The position numbers were made by a program, and so were the translations under genes. From the NCBI GenBank assembly GCA_031291675.1, contig JARLIO010000030.1, forward strand, positions 62,001 to 126,000: a DNA stretch of 64,000 nt. Reading direction: 5' to 3'. The DNA is from Azospirillaceae bacterium. Its GTDB lineage: Bacteria; Pseudomonadota; Alphaproteobacteria; Azospirillales; Azospirillaceae. Below the pieces are notes generated by a model that was given only the letters and a program-made list of their open reading frames with translations, ran no database searches and was not told where the DNA came from. Positions 35,688-46,059 of the stretch are shown here, piece after piece (position 1 is the stretch's first letter; each line of letters begins with the position of its first letter).

Positions 35688-36413
35688 ATGACACAGGATC
35701 ATCAAAAGCACGGTGCGCTGTCACAGCCCGGGAACCCGGAGAAGGCCCGGGACCGGTCCCCGGCGGAGGGCGCGGCCCGGGTTCCCAAGCGGCAGCGGGG
35801 CAAGGAGCGTGTCGCCACCCTGCTGGCCGCCGCGGCGGCGGTCTTCGTCGACAAGGGCTTCGAGGCCGCGACCATGACCGAAGTTGCGTTTGTCGCCGGC
35901 GCCGCCATCGGCTCGCTCTACCAGTTCTTTCCCAGCAAGGAGCACCTGGCCGAGGCTTTGCGCCGTCAGTGCGTCGACGCGCTGTGTGAAACGCTTCATG
36001 AATTTGCCGGACGGGTTGCCCTCTGGGACGCGCCGGAAATTGCGACGCGGCTGTTCCAAACCTTGCTGGATTTTCATGCCGGCCATCCGGTCCTGGCGGT
36101 CCTGGCCGAAATTCGCAGGCCGCCACCGGCGGTGGTTCACGACATTCGCATCCGGCTGCGCACGGCCATCGCCGATATTCTGTCGTTGAAACGGCCGGAC
36201 CTGTCGCGGCCGCAGGCCCAGGCGATCGCCGGGGCGATCCTGCTGGTCATGAAAACGGCCGGAACACTCCGCGCTGAACCCGATCCGCAGATGCGTCACG
36301 CCATGCTCGATGAGTTGCGCATGATGTTTCGGTGCTACCTTGAGACCCGAATCGATTGTTCGGCCCTGAATGATCTGCGGCAATCCGACGCTGGTATCGA
36401 CAACAGGGTGTGA
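35688..36413 (+). CDS. TetR-family transcriptional regulator
   Basis: This 241-residue regulator has a TetR-type helix-turn-helix at residues about 45-90: LLAAAAAVFVDKGFEAATMTEV, then AGAAIGSLYQFFPSKEHLAEAL. A helical ligand-binding domain follows. The first 40 residues are a charged, Pro/Gly-rich extension. Its ligand and targets are unknown. It begins 31 bp after the YchJ-like gene and might be co-transcribed with it. No palindrome that I would call its operator is obvious nearby. Confidence 0.88.
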   Translation: MTQDHQKHGALSQPGNPEKARDRSPAEGAARVPKRQRGKERVATLLAAAAAVFVDKGFEAATMTEVAFVAGAAIGSLYQFFPSKEHLAEALRRQCVDALCETLHEFAGRVALWDAPEIATRLFQTLLDFHAGHPVLAVLAEIRRPPPAVVHDIRIRLRTAIADILSLKRPDLSRPQAQAIAGAILLVMKTAGTLRAEPDPQMRHAMLDELRMMFRCYLETRIDCSALNDLRQSDAGIDNRV

Positions 36414-36826
36414 TCGGTTCTGGAGAAACACCGGTGCCGGCGTTGGGACGGGGTGCCGAACTCATGAATCCTCGAGGTGGGTTCATTCCAAAATCGATTC
36501 AGATGTGCGTTTTTCTACTATTCGGTTCGCCCGGTGCGATCGGGTGCCCCGCCACGCCGCACGGGAAACAGAATGATTGAGCGGCGGGTGATGCAGTCTA
36601 ATCATTCTCAAAATTTGTAATAAAATATGGGATTGTTTATTTCAATATTCCGGACTTGTTTCGCGCTGTCTTCACCTTTTTTTCATGAACCTACCCCTAA
36701 GTTTGTTGCAGGCAGCGAAAGCGATTCCCTTGGCGTCTGTCGGAACCGGGCGAGTCCCGGGCCTTCCGCGGGCCGGGTCCCCATTGCGACGGCTCCTATT
36801 TCGACAGGATGAGGGAAGGTGAAACC
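36414..36826. other. AT-rich intergenic region before the chemotaxis operon
   Basis: This 413-bp gap is notably AT-rich between about 36500 and 36700, as expected for the promoter of the long che operon. CTAAGTTT followed ten bases later by GCGAAAG (about 36697-36720) loosely resembles a sigma28 promoter, but the match is poor. No gene is supported. Confidence 0.45.
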
Positions 36827-37183
36827 ATGACGGCACTGAGTGCTTCGACGGCCCGCCTGGTGTTCGATGGCGATCAGACCATCCGGGATGTTGAAACGGC
36901 GCGTGCCCGGCTGCTTGATGCGTTGGCCGCACATGCGGTGGTTGAAATTAACTTCGACGACGCAACGACGATTGACGTCAGCATGATCCAACTGATCCTG
37001 GCCGCCCGCAACAGTGCGCAGCGGCGGGGCCGGACCCTGATCCTGAGCCACCCTGCCCATGGCGTGCTGCGCGATAGCCTGACGCGCGGCGGGTTTATTC
37101 CTGCGGCTACCGACCGCCCGGTTCCGGGTGCGGTCGCGGCGCCGCCCAATGACGTTTTCTGGTCCAAAGGAGCGACCGCGTGA
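36827..37183 (+). CDS. STAS-domain protein of the chemotaxis operon
   Basis: This 118-residue single-domain protein has the anti-sigma-antagonist (STAS) pattern: LVFDGDQTIRDVETARARLLDAL, then VEINFDDATTIDVSMIQLILAARNSAQRRG, with Asp-Val-Ser at the usual Ser phosphorylation point, and a C-terminal helix. STAS proteins occur at the head of several alphaproteobacterial che operons; their job there is not clear. ATG 36827 has AAGGTGA upstream, better than ATG 36809. The TGA overlaps the cheY ATG by one base. Confidence 0.82.
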   Translation: MTALSASTARLVFDGDQTIRDVETARARLLDALAAHAVVEINFDDATTIDVSMIQLILAARNSAQRRGRTLILSHPAHGVLRDSLTRGGFIPAATDRPVPGAVAAPPNDVFWSKGATA

Positions 37184-37551
37184 TGAGCAAGACAGTCCTT
37201 ACCGTCGATGACTCGGCAAGCATGCGCCAAATGGTCAAGTTCACACTCGCGAGCGCCGGCTATCTGGTGATCGAGGCCGGGAACGGTGTCGAGGGCCTGA
37301 GCCGCGCACGCGAAAAAGCCGTCGACGTCGTCGTGACCGACCTGAATATGCCGGTGATGAACGGCCTCGACATGATCCGCGAGCTGCGCAAGCTGCCGGC
37401 TTACAAAGGCGTGCCGATCATCTTCCTGACCACGGAATCGGATGCGGCGATCAAACAGCAGGCCCGTGCGGCCGGTGCGACCGGCTGGATCACCAAGCCG
37501 TTCCAGCAGGAGCAGATCGTGGCCGTCGTCAAAAAGGTCCTGGGTGCATGA
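37183..37551 (+). CDS. cheY: Chemotaxis response regulator CheY
   Basis: This 122-residue single receiver domain shows acidic residues in VLTVDDSAS, the phospho-acceptor Asp53 in VVVTDLNMPVMNG, the Thr in IFLTTE and the Lys in WITKPF. Phosphorylated CheY binds the flagellar switch or acts as a phosphate sink. AAGGAG lies upstream. GTG 37180 would add one residue with slightly better spacing. Its end overlaps cheA by four bases (ATGA). Confidence 0.95.
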   Translation: MSKTVLTVDDSASMRQMVKFTLASAGYLVIEAGNGVEGLSRAREKAVDVVVTDLNMPVMNGLDMIRELRKLPAYKGVPIIFLTTESDAAIKQQARAAGATGWITKPFQQEQIVAVVKKVLGA

Positions 37552-39656
37552 GCGGCGTGGATCCTGCCGAGACCTTTCGCCAGGAGGCGCAGGAACTTCT
37601 CGATCAGCTGGAACACGCCCTGCTCGATCTCGAGCACAGTCCCGGCGATGCCGAACTGATCGATAGCGCGTTTCGGGCCCTGCACACCATCAAGGGGTCG
37701 GGCGCGATGTTCGGCTACGAGCGCGCGGCCGGCTTTACCCACCATGTCGAAAACGCCTTCGACCGGGTGCGCAAGGGCGACGTCGCCCCGACTCGGGAGC
37801 TGATCAGCCTGGCCCTGATCGCCAAGGACCATATTCGGCTTTTGATTGAAACCCCGGAAAACGTGGCGTCCGATGACGAAACCGAGGCGACGATTCTGCG
37901 TGACCTCGATGTGGTGATGCGTCCCGGGGCGGCGCCGGCCCCTGGAGCGGCGGGGCTGGAGCCCGAGCCCCGGTCCTGGCGCATCCAGTTCCGGCTGCCG
38001 GCCGGGGCGATGGCCTCCGGGACCAATCCGCTGTTGCTGCTGGACGAATTGCGCGGTCTCGGCAACGCCACCATCGTCGCGCAAACGGGCGCGATCCCCG
38101 AGTTGGAGGAGCTCGATCCCGCGGAATGCTATATCGGCTGGGATGTTGTGCTGTCGACCACCGAGTCGCGCGACATGATCGAACAGGTGTTCATGTTCAT
38201 CATGGACGATATGGACCTGTCGATCATGCCGATCGCGTCGGGCGCCGGGACCGATCGTCTTGGTGAAATCCTGGTTGATCGGGGCGATGTTGCCCGCGAG
38301 GCGGTCGATGCCGCGCTGATGGCGCAGCAGCAGGAGAGCCGCACCGATCGGGTTGGCCTGACGGTAAAGCCTGAGCGGCTCGGTGCGTTGCTGGTCAAAT
38401 CCGGGGCTGTCACCGAGGAGGGTGTTGCTTCGGCCCTGGCCGAGCAGCAGCACGTTCGCACGGAGGCGCGTGCGACCCGGACCGTTGACAGCATCCGTGT
38501 TCCGGCGGAGCGGTTGGATGAGCTGATGGAACGCGTCGGCGAGTTGGTGATCGCCCAATCGCGTCTCAAGGAGATTGTGGCGCGCAGCACCGACCCGCTG
38601 GTTCAGTCGGTTGCCGAGGAAATCGAGCGCTTGGCTCTGGAGCTGCGCGACACCACGATGAATGTCCGCATGGTGCCGATCGGTTCGCTGTTCAGCCGGT
38701 TCCGCCGTCTGATCCATGACCTGTCCCGGGATCTCGGCAAGGAAGTTGCCCTGAAGACGGTCGGTGAAGAGACCGAACTCGACAAGACCGTGATCGAGCG
38801 TCTGAATGATCCGCTGGTCCATCTGATCCGCAATTCGATCGACCATGGCCTCGAACAACCCGACGACCGGGCCGCCGCCGGCAAGTCGCGGCAAGGGCAG
38901 ATCACGCTGACGGCGCAACATGCCGGGGGCGAGGTTCTGGTCATGATCGACGATGATGGACGCGGGCTCGATCGCGAGCGCATTCGGGCGCGGGCCGAGG
39001 AGCAGGGCCTGGTCGTGGCCGGCGCCAAGCTCTCGGACAGTGATCTGTTCGGCGTGCTGTTTGAACCCGGTTTTTCCACGGCGCGGGAGGTGACCAGCGT
39101 TTCGGGTCGTGGCGTCGGCATGGATGTGGTCAAGCGCACGATCCAGGCGTTGCGCGGCACCATCGATATCGCCAGCACGCCCGGCGCGGGCACCCGGATC
39201 ACGCTGCGTCTGCCTTTGACCCTCGCGATCATTGATGGGTTGCTGGTGCGGATCGGGCAGGGGCGCTACGTCATCCCGCTCTCCGCCGTCGAGGAATGTG
39301 TCGAGCTGGGGGCCGATGACGACAAGCGGTCGCGCGGTCGCAGCTTCCTCAACATTCGCGGTGAGCTGGTGCCGTTCCTGCGCCTGCGTGAAATGTTCAA
39401 GGTGACGACACCGCCCGATCGCTTCCAGAAGGTCGTGATCGTGTCCTCGGGTGACATGCGGGTGGGCATGGTTGTGGACCAGGTGATTGGCGACCATCAG
39501 ACGGTCATCAAGTCGCTGTCCAAGCTCCATGCCGACGTCAGGACCTTTTCCGGCGCCACAATCCTCGGCGATGGCACGGTGGCCCTGATTCTCGACGTGA
39601 TGCATCTCGTCAGTTTCGGGCAGGAACTCGAAAAGCAACTAAAGATAGCTGGATAG
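37548..39656 (+). CDS. cheA: Chemotaxis histidine kinase CheA with MshEN-like motifs
   Basis: This 702-residue kinase receives MCP signals and phosphorylates CheY and CheB. The Hpt domain carries His46 in [13 protein letters not shown]. Residues about 140-230 form a CheA-specific domain. The linker (237-301) holds two 25-residue motifs, [12 protein letters not shown]...AQQ and [12 protein letters not shown]...AEQQ, that match the MshEN c-di-GMP-binding pattern. The dimerisation helix ([20 protein letters not shown]), the ATPase ([22 protein letters not shown]) and the CheW-like regulatory domain follow. It is translationally coupled to cheY. Confidence 0.95.
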   Translation: MSGVDPAETFRQEAQELLDQLEHALLDLEHSPGDAELIDSAFRALHTIKGSGAMFGYERAAGFTHHVENAFDRVRKGDVAPTRELISLALIAKDHIRLLIETPENVASDDETEATILRDLDVVMRPGAAPAPGAAGLEPEPRSWRIQFRLPAGAMASGTNPLLLLDELRGLGNATIVAQTGAIPELEELDPAECYIGWDVVLSTTESRDMIEQVFMFIMDDMDLSIMPIASGAGTDRLGEILVDRGDVAREAVDAALMAQQQESRTDRVGLTVKPERLGALLVKSGAVTEEGVASALAEQQHVRTEARATRTVDSIRVPAERLDELMERVGELVIAQSRLKEIVARSTDPLVQSVAEEIERLALELRDTTMNVRMVPIGSLFSRFRRLIHDLSRDLGKEVALKTVGEETELDKTVIERLNDPLVHLIRNSIDHGLEQPDDRAAAGKSRQGQITLTAQHAGGEVLVMIDDDGRGLDRERIRARAEEQGLVVAGAKLSDSDLFGVLFEPGFSTAREVTSVSGRGVGMDVVKRTIQALRGTIDIASTPGAGTRITLRLPLTLAIIDGLLVRIGQGRYVIPLSAVEECVELGADDDKRSRGRSFLNIRGELVPFLRLREMFKVTTPPDRFQKVVIVSSGDMRVGMVVDQVIGDHQTVIKSLSKLHADVRTFSGATILGDGTVALILDVMHLVSFGQELEKQLKIAG
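38256..38450 (+). other. Tandem MshEN-like motifs encoded in cheA
   Basis: Residues 237-261 and 277-301 of CheA each fit R-L-G-x-x-L-V-x-x-G-x-V-x-x-x-x-V-x-x-A-L-x-x-Q-Q, the two-copy motif of MshEN (T2SS/T4P ATPase N-terminal) domains that bind c-di-GMP. The copies are 40 residues apart, a somewhat longer spacing than in MshE. Binding here is inference. Confidence 0.55.
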
Positions 39657-39763
39657 GGTCTGCGTCGCCTCAAGGCGGCAAAACTGTCTGGAACAGCACA
39701 ATGCGCGGCGGGACTGCCCCCGCATCGGATAAGAACGGTCGAAGGCCACAGGGAGTTATGGCG

Positions 39764-41971
39764 ATGCGCCTTACCATCAAGTTGAAGCTGGGCGTCGTGT
39801 TCTTTGTCATTATCGTGATGTCGATGATCTCTGCGTTCATTGCGATCAATGGTTTGGGCCAGCTCAATCAGGTGATCGCCGAATTCGTCGGTGTTTCGAC
39901 ACAACGGGTCTCGTCCGCTCTGAAATTGCCGACGACGATCTATCTGTTGCAGCGCGAGGAAAAGAACTTCCTGCTCGCCAGTACGCCCGAGGATATCGAT
40001 CGTTTCGACAAGGCCATTCTGGCCCGGCGGGATGATTTCCGTAACGAGTTGGCGCAGTACCGCAAGGTTGCGGATGAGGATGGCCAGAAACTTCTGGCCC
40101 AGGTGGAGGCCAAGTTCACCGAATTCGTGACGGCGCAGGACAAGGTTCGCGAGCTTGGCCGGGTTCACTCGAACGAGCGTGGTACTGATCTGCTCATGGG
40201 TCCCGGCGTCGTTGTGACCAATGCCGCGATGGATGCGCTGAAACCATTGCTGGACCGGGTGGAAAACAGCCGCGGTGCGAGCGAAGCACAGGTGATGATC
40301 GCCGAACAGATCCGTCAGATGACCTCGCAATGGGGGCTGATGCGCGTGGCCCTTTTCAGGTCGTTTCTGACGGCGGACGATGCGGCCACCGAGGCGGCGC
40401 TGGCGCCGATTCCTGCCCTGTTCGATGATATTCACCGCTTGCAGGATACGGTCCGATCGCTGCTGACGACGGATGAGGATCAGCGCGCCTTCGCTCTGTT
40501 CCTGGACAAATTCACCCAATACACCAAGGTCTTCGAGGAGGCCGAGGCGTGGAGCCGCAAGAATACCGAAGCCAAGGCGCTGGCCCTGTCGGTGGGCGAG
40601 GTGCGGACCATCGCGGGCCAGTTGAGCCAGTTGGCCGGCGACATGGTGGCCCATGCCGAGAAATCGATGGCGGATGCCAGTGTCGAGGCCGATCACACCT
40701 ATGGCTCCTTGCGGACACTGCTGATTGCGGCGGTCGCGGCCTCGCTGCTGATTGCGCTCGCCGCCGGCACCTGGATTTCGCTGAATATCGCCCGGGGATT
40801 GGCCCGCGCGGTTGGTCTTGCCGATGCCGTCGCCTTGGGTGATTTGAGCCAGACGGTGGCAATGAAGACCAATGATGAAATCAAGGATGTCATCACCGCC
40901 CTCAACCAGATGACGGCCAATCTGCGGGCGACCGCCGCCGTCGCCGATGCGATCGCTGCGGGTGACCTGACCGTCGATGTTCAGCGTCTGTCCGACAAGG
41001 ACACGCTGGGGATGGCGTTGGAGCGGATGAGCGAAAAGCTGCGGACCATTGTTGCCGAAGCGATGGCCGCTGCGGAAAATGTCTCCGCCGGCAGCCAGGA
41101 ACTCTCGGCGAGCGCCCAGCAGCTGTCGCAGGGCGCCACCGAACAGGCGTCGTCGACCGAGGAGGCCTCGGCCTCGATGGAGCAGATGGCCGCCAATATC
41201 AAGCAGAACGCCGACAATGCCGCGCAGACCGAGCGGATTTCACGCCAGTCCTCGATCGACGCCCAGGCCAGCGGTGAGGCCGTCGGCCGGTCGGTCGAAG
41301 CGATGCGGATCATTGCCGACAAAATCCTGATCGTGCAGGAGATCGCCCGCCAGACCGACCTGCTGGCCCTGAACGCCGCGATCGAGGCGGCGCGGGCCGG
41401 GGAGCATGGCAAAGGCTTCGCCGTTGTCGCCTCCGAGGTGCGCAAGCTGGCGGAACGCAGCCAGACCGCGGCCACCGAAATCAGCGCGCTGTCGACCCAG
41501 ACGGTCGGTGTCGCGCAGGAAGCCGGGGCGATGCTGGTCAAGCTGGTCCCTGACATCAAGAAGACGGCCTCGCTGATTTCCGAGATCAGCGCCGCCTGCC
41601 GCGAGCAGGATATCGGCGCCGATCAGATCAATCAGGCGATCCAGCAACTCGACAAGGTGACCCAGCAGAACGCCAGCGCCTCGGAGCAGATGTCGGCGAC
41701 CTCGGAGGAGCTGGCGGCCCAGTCCGAACAGTTGCAGGCCGGGATCTCGTATTTCCGGATCGCTCAGCCGGCGCATGGGACGGTGCGGCCGGGGCACGGG
41801 GGCGCCGCCAAGGCGGTCGAACCAGCCAAGGCCCGTGCGCGCGCCGTCACCCGACCCGTCGCGGCGAAAAGGGCGGGGCTCAATGGCAGCGCCCCGCGCA
41901 CCAACGGTTTTGCCCTGAACCTCACCAACTCCGGCGCCGATGCCCATGACGATGATTTCGAGAGGCTATAA
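39764..41971 (+). CDS. Methyl-accepting chemotaxis protein 1
   Basis: This 735-residue transmembrane receptor has a membrane helix at residues about 8-30, a large helical periplasmic sensor (about 31-325), a second membrane helix ([19 protein letters not shown]), two successive HAMP units and a cytoplasmic signalling hairpin with [20 protein letters not shown]. The last 80 residues are a flexible Ala/Pro/Arg-rich tail ending in DFERL. ATG 39764 is chosen because GGGAG stands eight bases upstream. The signalling half is nearly identical at DNA level to the second MCP of this operon. The ligand is unknown. Confidence 0.92.
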   Translation: MRLTIKLKLGVVFFVIIVMSMISAFIAINGLGQLNQVIAEFVGVSTQRVSSALKLPTTIYLLQREEKNFLLASTPEDIDRFDKAILARRDDFRNELAQYRKVADEDGQKLLAQVEAKFTEFVTAQDKVRELGRVHSNERGTDLLMGPGVVVTNAAMDALKPLLDRVENSRGASEAQVMIAEQIRQMTSQWGLMRVALFRSFLTADDAATEAALAPIPALFDDIHRLQDTVRSLLTTDEDQRAFALFLDKFTQYTKVFEEAEAWSRKNTEAKALALSVGEVRTIAGQLSQLAGDMVAHAEKSMADASVEADHTYGSLRTLLIAAVAASLLIALAAGTWISLNIARGLARAVGLADAVALGDLSQTVAMKTNDEIKDVITALNQMTANLRATAAVADAIAAGDLTVDVQRLSDKDTLGMALERMSEKLRTIVAEAMAAAENVSAGSQELSASAQQLSQGATEQASSTEEASASMEQMAANIKQNADNAAQTERISRQSSIDAQASGEAVGRSVEAMRIIADKILIVQEIARQTDLLALNAAIEAARAGEHGKGFAVVASEVRKLAERSQTAATEISALSTQTVGVAQEAGAMLVKLVPDIKKTASLISEISAACREQDIGADQINQAIQQLDKVTQQNASASEQMSATSEELAAQSEQLQAGISYFRIAQPAHGTVRPGHGGAAKAVEPAKARARAVTRPVAAKRAGLNGSAPRTNGFALNLTNSGADAHDDDFERL

Positions 41972-42061
41972 GAGATAGGTTGCCGCTTTTGCGGCCTGCG
42001 ATCGTGTTCGAGACCGGGACTTTCACAGGCCGTTCCGGCATACCGTGTAAGGATACGAGTG

Positions 42062-42592
42062 ATGTCGATGACACAAATAATTGAACGTCAGAGCAACGGG
42101 ATCACCCGGATCGGCGTGCCCGAGGCCGGGGCGCCGGCGATCGAGGTCCTGACGGTGCGGTCTCATGACGAGATCTTTGCCCTGGAAATCAAATATGTCC
42201 GCGAGATTCTGGATTTGATCCCGATTACCGAGGTTCCGGGCAGCCAACCCTTTGTCAACGGGCTGATCAATGTCCGGGGCAAGGTTGTGCCCCTGGCCGA
42301 TCTTCGGCTCAAATTCGGCATGGAACAGACGCCGCCATCGATCGACGCCCGGATTGTCGTCGTCGAGATCGATCGCGACGGGGTGCCGACGACGATCGGA
42401 ATCCGGGCCGACAAGGTCTATGAGGTCACCGAGCTGGCGGCGGCGACGCTGGAGGAAACCCCGCGCATTGGCATGCGTTGGCGTCGCGAATTCATTCGCT
42501 GCATCGGCAAGCGCGGCAGCGATTTCATCATTGTGCTTGATCTTGAGCGGATTTTCCTCGGCGATGCCGAGGCCGAACATGAGAGGGTTTGA
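42062..42592 (+). CDS. cheW: Chemotaxis coupling protein CheW (first copy)
   Basis: This 176-residue adaptor docks CheA to the receptors. The CheW fold is clear: FALEIKYVREILDL, PITEVPGSQPFVNGLINVRGKVVPLADLR, then VDxVxEV-like ADKVYEVTEL and a final LDLERIF. ATG 42062 has AAGGA seven bases upstream. It lies between the first MCP and the second CheW gene. Two different CheW proteins in one operon suggest distinct array positions or partners, which is inference. Confidence 0.94.
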   Translation: MSMTQIIERQSNGITRIGVPEAGAPAIEVLTVRSHDEIFALEIKYVREILDLIPITEVPGSQPFVNGLINVRGKVVPLADLRLKFGMEQTPPSIDARIVVVEIDRDGVPTTIGIRADKVYEVTELAAATLEETPRIGMRWRREFIRCIGKRGSDFIIVLDLERIFLGDAEAEHERV

Positions 42593-42595
42593 ACC

Positions 42596-43159
42596 ATGGC
42601 TGGTTCCGTCACGACGATCGAGGATGGCACGCCTTTCGTCACCCTGGGCATCGATCGCGAGGTCTTTGCCGTGCCGGTGGCCGCGGTGCTGGAAATCCTG
42701 GACATGCAATCGGTGTGTCGCATTCCTGATGCCCCAGCCTATCTGATCGGTCTGATCTCGGTCCGGGAACGTGGGGTTCCGGTGATCGATCTGAGGGTCC
42801 GGTTGGGCCTGCCGGCGGTGCCGGCCACCGGGCACACCCGGATCCTGGTGCTCGATATGCCTTTGGCCGAGCGGAAATTGACCCTGGGTCTGGTCGTCGA
42901 CCGGGTGTTCGAGGTCACGCCGCTTGACAGCCGCTCGATCGAACCACCGCCGGATATCGGCATTCGTTGGCGTTCCGACTACATCGATGGCGTCGGGCGT
43001 CGCGGCGACAAGTTCGTCATTATTTTGAATCTGGCACGGTTGTTTTCGTCGAGCGATGTTCCGCTGGCTGGCACCGGTGTCGACGGTGAGAAGGGTGCGG
43101 CACTGTTTTCGGCTGCCGCTGTTTCGAGCCGTACCACGGAGGCCGTGTCATGCGCGTGA
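42596..43159 (+). CDS. Chemotaxis coupling protein CheW (second copy)
   Basis: This 187-residue CheW-like protein has [45 protein letters not shown], with the common NxRG reading SVRERG, then [11 protein letters not shown] and LNLARLF. It differs clearly from the first copy (roughly one-third identical by eye) and has a 30-residue C-terminal extension. It starts three bases after the first cheW stop, and its last ten bases overlap the second MCP gene. Confidence 0.92.
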   Translation: MAGSVTTIEDGTPFVTLGIDREVFAVPVAAVLEILDMQSVCRIPDAPAYLIGLISVRERGVPVIDLRVRLGLPAVPATGHTRILVLDMPLAERKLTLGLVVDRVFEVTPLDSRSIEPPPDIGIRWRSDYIDGVGRRGDKFVIILNLARLFSSSDVPLAGTGVDGEKGAALFSAAAVSSRTTEAVSCA

Positions 43160-45147
43160 CGATCAAAGCCAAACTGACGCTGGCCTTCGGTGTCATCATC
43201 CTGCTGTCCGGGCTGACCGCGGCACTGGGCATCGCCAATCTGGCGTCGCTGAATGGCGCGATGGGCGACATGGTCCAGGGCCCGGTTCAGCGCTCCGAGA
43301 TGGCCCAGGAAATGTTCAGCGACCTGCTGACGGCGATCCGTGCCGAGAAGAACATGTTGCTGTCGGACACGCCCGAACAGCTGGCGCGCTATGACGGCGA
43401 GCTGCTGGCGGCGCGCCGGGCGCTGGAAACGCTGCACGACCAGTACCAACCGATGGCGACGGCCGAGGGCAAGGTAAAACTGGCCGCGTTTTTCGCCAGC
43501 TGGCAGGAGGCGATCGCGGCGCAGGAGCGGGAACGCGAGCTGCTGAAGCACGGCGACAATGCCACAGCCAAGGGGATCTCGCTGGGCGACGTTCGTCAGC
43601 ATGTCAATGAGGCGCAAAAGCCGCTGCTGGAGATGGTCGCCTTGAACAAGACGATCGTCGGCCAGGCGATCAATGACGCGAACGCGCAATACCGCAGCGC
43701 CCGCTGGCTGCTGATCGCCGCGGTCGCGGCGTCGCTGCTGATCGCGCTGGGCGCTGGAATCTGGATTCTGACGACGATCAGCCGCGGGCTGCGCAAGGCG
43801 GTCACGCTGGCCGATGCTGTCGCCCTGGGTGACCTCGATCAACAGGTCGCGGTGACAACCAATGATGAAATCAAGGACATGGTCGACGCCCTCAACCGGA
43901 TGACGACCAATCTACGGGCTACGGCGGCGATCGCCGATACCATCGCCGATGGCGATTTGTCGGTCGAGACCCGGCGTTTGTCCGATCGGGATACGCTGGG
44001 GATTTCGTTGGAGCGGATGACCGGCAATCTGCGGGAAACCGCGGCCGTCGCCAACGCGATCGCGAATGGTGATCTGACCGTTGAGGCCCGGCGCCGCAGC
44101 GACAAGGACACGCTGGGCGTTGCCCTGGAACAGATGAGCCACAAGTTGCGGACGATCGTCGCCGATGCCATGGCGGCGGCGGACAATGTCTCTGCCGGCA
44201 GCCAGGAACTTTCGGCCAGCGCCCAGCAACTGTCGCAGGGTGCCACCGAACAGGCGTCGTCGACCGAGGAGGCCTCGGCCTCGATGGAGGAGATGGCCGC
44301 CAACATCAAGCAGAACGCCGACAACGCCGCCCAGACCGAGCGGATTTCGCGTCAGTCCTCGATCGATGCCCAGGCCAGTGGTGAGGCTGTCGTTCGGGCC
44401 GTCGATGCGATGCGAATCATCGCCGACAAGATCACGATCGTCCAGGAAATCGCCCGCCAGACCGACCTGCTGGCCCTGAATGCCGCGATCGAGGCGGCGC
44501 GGGCCGGGGAGCATGGCAAAGGCTTCGCGGTTGTCGCCTCCGAGGTGCGTAAGCTGGCGGAGCGCAGCCAGGTTGCGGCCGCCGAGATCGGCACGCTGTC
44601 GTCGCAAACGGTGGGCGTGGCGCAGGAAGCCGGGGCGATGCTGGTCAAGCTGGTCCCTGACATCAAGAAGACGGCCTCGCTGATTGCCGAGATCAGCGCC
44701 GCCTGCCGGGAGCAGGATATCGGCGCCGATCAGATCAATCAGGCGATCCAGCAGCTTGACAAGGTGACCCAGCAGAACGCCAGCGCCTCGGAACAGATGT
44801 CGGCGACCTCGGAGGAGCTGGCGGCCCAGGCCGAGCAGTTGCAGGCCGGGATCTCTTATTTCCGGATCGATGCCGCGACGGTCGGACCGGACCGCGATGA
44901 GGGGCGGGCGCGCAAACCGGCGGCCGGGGTCGCGGCCGGACTAGCGGCCGGACTCGCGGCCGGACTCGCGATTGTTCCGCGCCGCGGCGCCGTCGCGGCG
45001 ACACCGTCGGCGGGCCGGCAAAAGCCCGCAGCCGCGCCCCGGGCGATCCCCGCCAAACGGGCGGCAGCCGCGACGGGCAAGGGCTTCGCCCTGGACCTGC
45101 ACGGCAATCCTGGTGATGACGGCGACGCCGATTTCGAAAGGTTTTAG
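43150..45147 (+). CDS. Methyl-accepting chemotaxis protein 2
   Basis: This 665-residue receptor has a membrane helix (about 8-30), a compact four-helix-bundle-type periplasmic sensor (about 31-185), a second membrane helix ([21 protein letters not shown]), three HAMP-type units (one more than the first MCP), the signalling hairpin ([20 protein letters not shown]) and a low-complexity tail with [11 protein letters not shown] repeats. It ends in DFERF, a close match to the aromatic-x-x-aromatic pentapeptide that tethers CheR and CheB. GGAGG precedes the ATG, which overlaps the second cheW. cheR begins three bases after its stop. Confidence 0.93.
   Translation: MRVTIKAKLTLAFGVIILLSGLTAALGIANLASLNGAMGDMVQGPVQRSEMAQEMFSDLLTAIRAEKNMLLSDTPEQLARYDGELLAARRALETLHDQYQPMATAEGKVKLAAFFASWQEAIAAQERERELLKHGDNATAKGISLGDVRQHVNEAQKPLLEMVALNKTIVGQAINDANAQYRSARWLLIAAVAASLLIALGAGIWILTTISRGLRKAVTLADAVALGDLDQQVAVTTNDEIKDMVDALNRMTTNLRATAAIADTIADGDLSVETRRLSDRDTLGISLERMTGNLRETAAVANAIANGDLTVEARRRSDKDTLGVALEQMSHKLRTIVADAMAAADNVSAGSQELSASAQQLSQGATEQASSTEEASASMEEMAANIKQNADNAAQTERISRQSSIDAQASGEAVVRAVDAMRIIADKITIVQEIARQTDLLALNAAIEAARAGEHGKGFAVVASEVRKLAERSQVAAAEIGTLSSQTVGVAQEAGAMLVKLVPDIKKTASLIAEISAACREQDIGADQINQAIQQLDKVTQQNASASEQMSATSEELAAQAEQLQAGISYFRIDAATVGPDRDEGRARKPAAGVAAGLAAGLAAGLAIVPRRGAVAATPSAGRQKPAAAPRAIPAKRAAAATGKGFALDLHGNPGDDGDADFERF
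44932..44967 (+). repeat. 12-bp tandem repeat in the second MCP gene
   Basis: Three in-frame copies of a GCGGCCGGACTC-like unit encode repeated Ala-Ala-Gly-Leu in the tail of the receptor. It is a flexible linker prone to slippage. Confidence 0.6.
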
Positions 45148-45150
45148 CCC

Positions 45151-46035
45151 GTGCCCGACGGATCGATGACAAGTGCGGCAATGCCGACGCTCAGCAGTGG
45201 TTTCGACCATCTTCGCCCGCGCGATTTCGACCGCCTGTCGAAATTCATCCATGGTTACTGTGGCATCAAATTGCCGCCGTCCAAGCGGACGATGCTCGAG
45301 GGCCGGCTGCGCCGTCGCTTGCGCGAAACCGGCCTGCCGGATCTTGCGACATATTGCAATTTCCTGTTCGAGAAGGGTGGCCTTGACGAGGAGTTGGTTC
45401 ACCTCATCGATGTCGTGACCACCAACAAGACCGAGTTCTTTCGCGAGCCGAGCCATTTTCAGTTCCTGGCCCAGACGGCGGTGCCGCGTCTGCTGGCCGC
45501 GCGCCGGACCGGCAGCGTGCGTCCGCTCAAGCTGTGGAGCGCCGCGTGCTCCAACGGCGCCGAGCCCTACACGCTGGCGATGGTGATGGCCGAGTTGGGG
45601 CTGCAACGGCCGGAGCTTCAGTCCACGATCATCGCGACCGATATCTGCACCGAGGTTCTGGAAGCCGCGATCCTGGGCATCTACCCGGCGGCAATGGCCG
45701 AGTCGATCCCGTTGGCGCTGCGCCAGCGCTATATGATGAAATCAAAGATTTCGGCTCGTGCGCAGGTGCGCGTCGTTCCGGGCCTGCGTAGACAGGTACA
45801 GTTCGGCCGTCTCAACTTGATGGATGAAGTCTATCCGGTTGGGCGGGATATCGACGTCATCTTTTGCCGTAACATCCTGATTTATTTTGATCGGCCGACC
45901 CAGGAATTGGTGTTGCAGAATCTTTGCAATTGCCTCAATCCTGGGGGCTATCTGTTCCTCGGGCATTCCGAGTCTCTGGCGGATTTCGTTTTGCCCCTGG
46001 CCCCGGTTGGCAACACGATCTTTCGACGGCTTTGA
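45151..46035 (+). CDS. cheR: Chemotaxis protein methyltransferase CheR
   Basis: This 294-residue enzyme methylates receptor glutamates using S-adenosylmethionine. The N-terminal helical domain holds FIHGYCGIKLPPSKRTMLEGRLRRRL. The catalytic domain has TNKTEFFREPSHF, LWSAACSNGAEPYTLAM (SAM-binding; the usual Glu-Glu-Pro reads Ala-Glu-Pro), ATDICTEVLEAA and IFCRNILIYFD. The start is GTG 45151 with AAAGG upstream; ATG 45166 is possible. It lies between the second MCP and cheB. Confidence 0.95.
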   Translation: MPDGSMTSAAMPTLSSGFDHLRPRDFDRLSKFIHGYCGIKLPPSKRTMLEGRLRRRLRETGLPDLATYCNFLFEKGGLDEELVHLIDVVTTNKTEFFREPSHFQFLAQTAVPRLLAARRTGSVRPLKLWSAACSNGAEPYTLAMVMAELGLQRPELQSTIIATDICTEVLEAAILGIYPAAMAESIPLALRQRYMMKSKISARAQVRVVPGLRRQVQFGRLNLMDEVYPVGRDIDVIFCRNILIYFDRPTQELVLQNLCNCLNPGGYLFLGHSESLADFVLPLAPVGNTIFRRL

Positions 46036-46059
46036 GCTTGCGGCGGTATTGGGATTATT

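Noticed and set aside
37401-39638. Minus-strand frame of about 745 codons opposite cheA
   Set aside because: Antisense artefact. CheA has complete family motifs and coupled starts.
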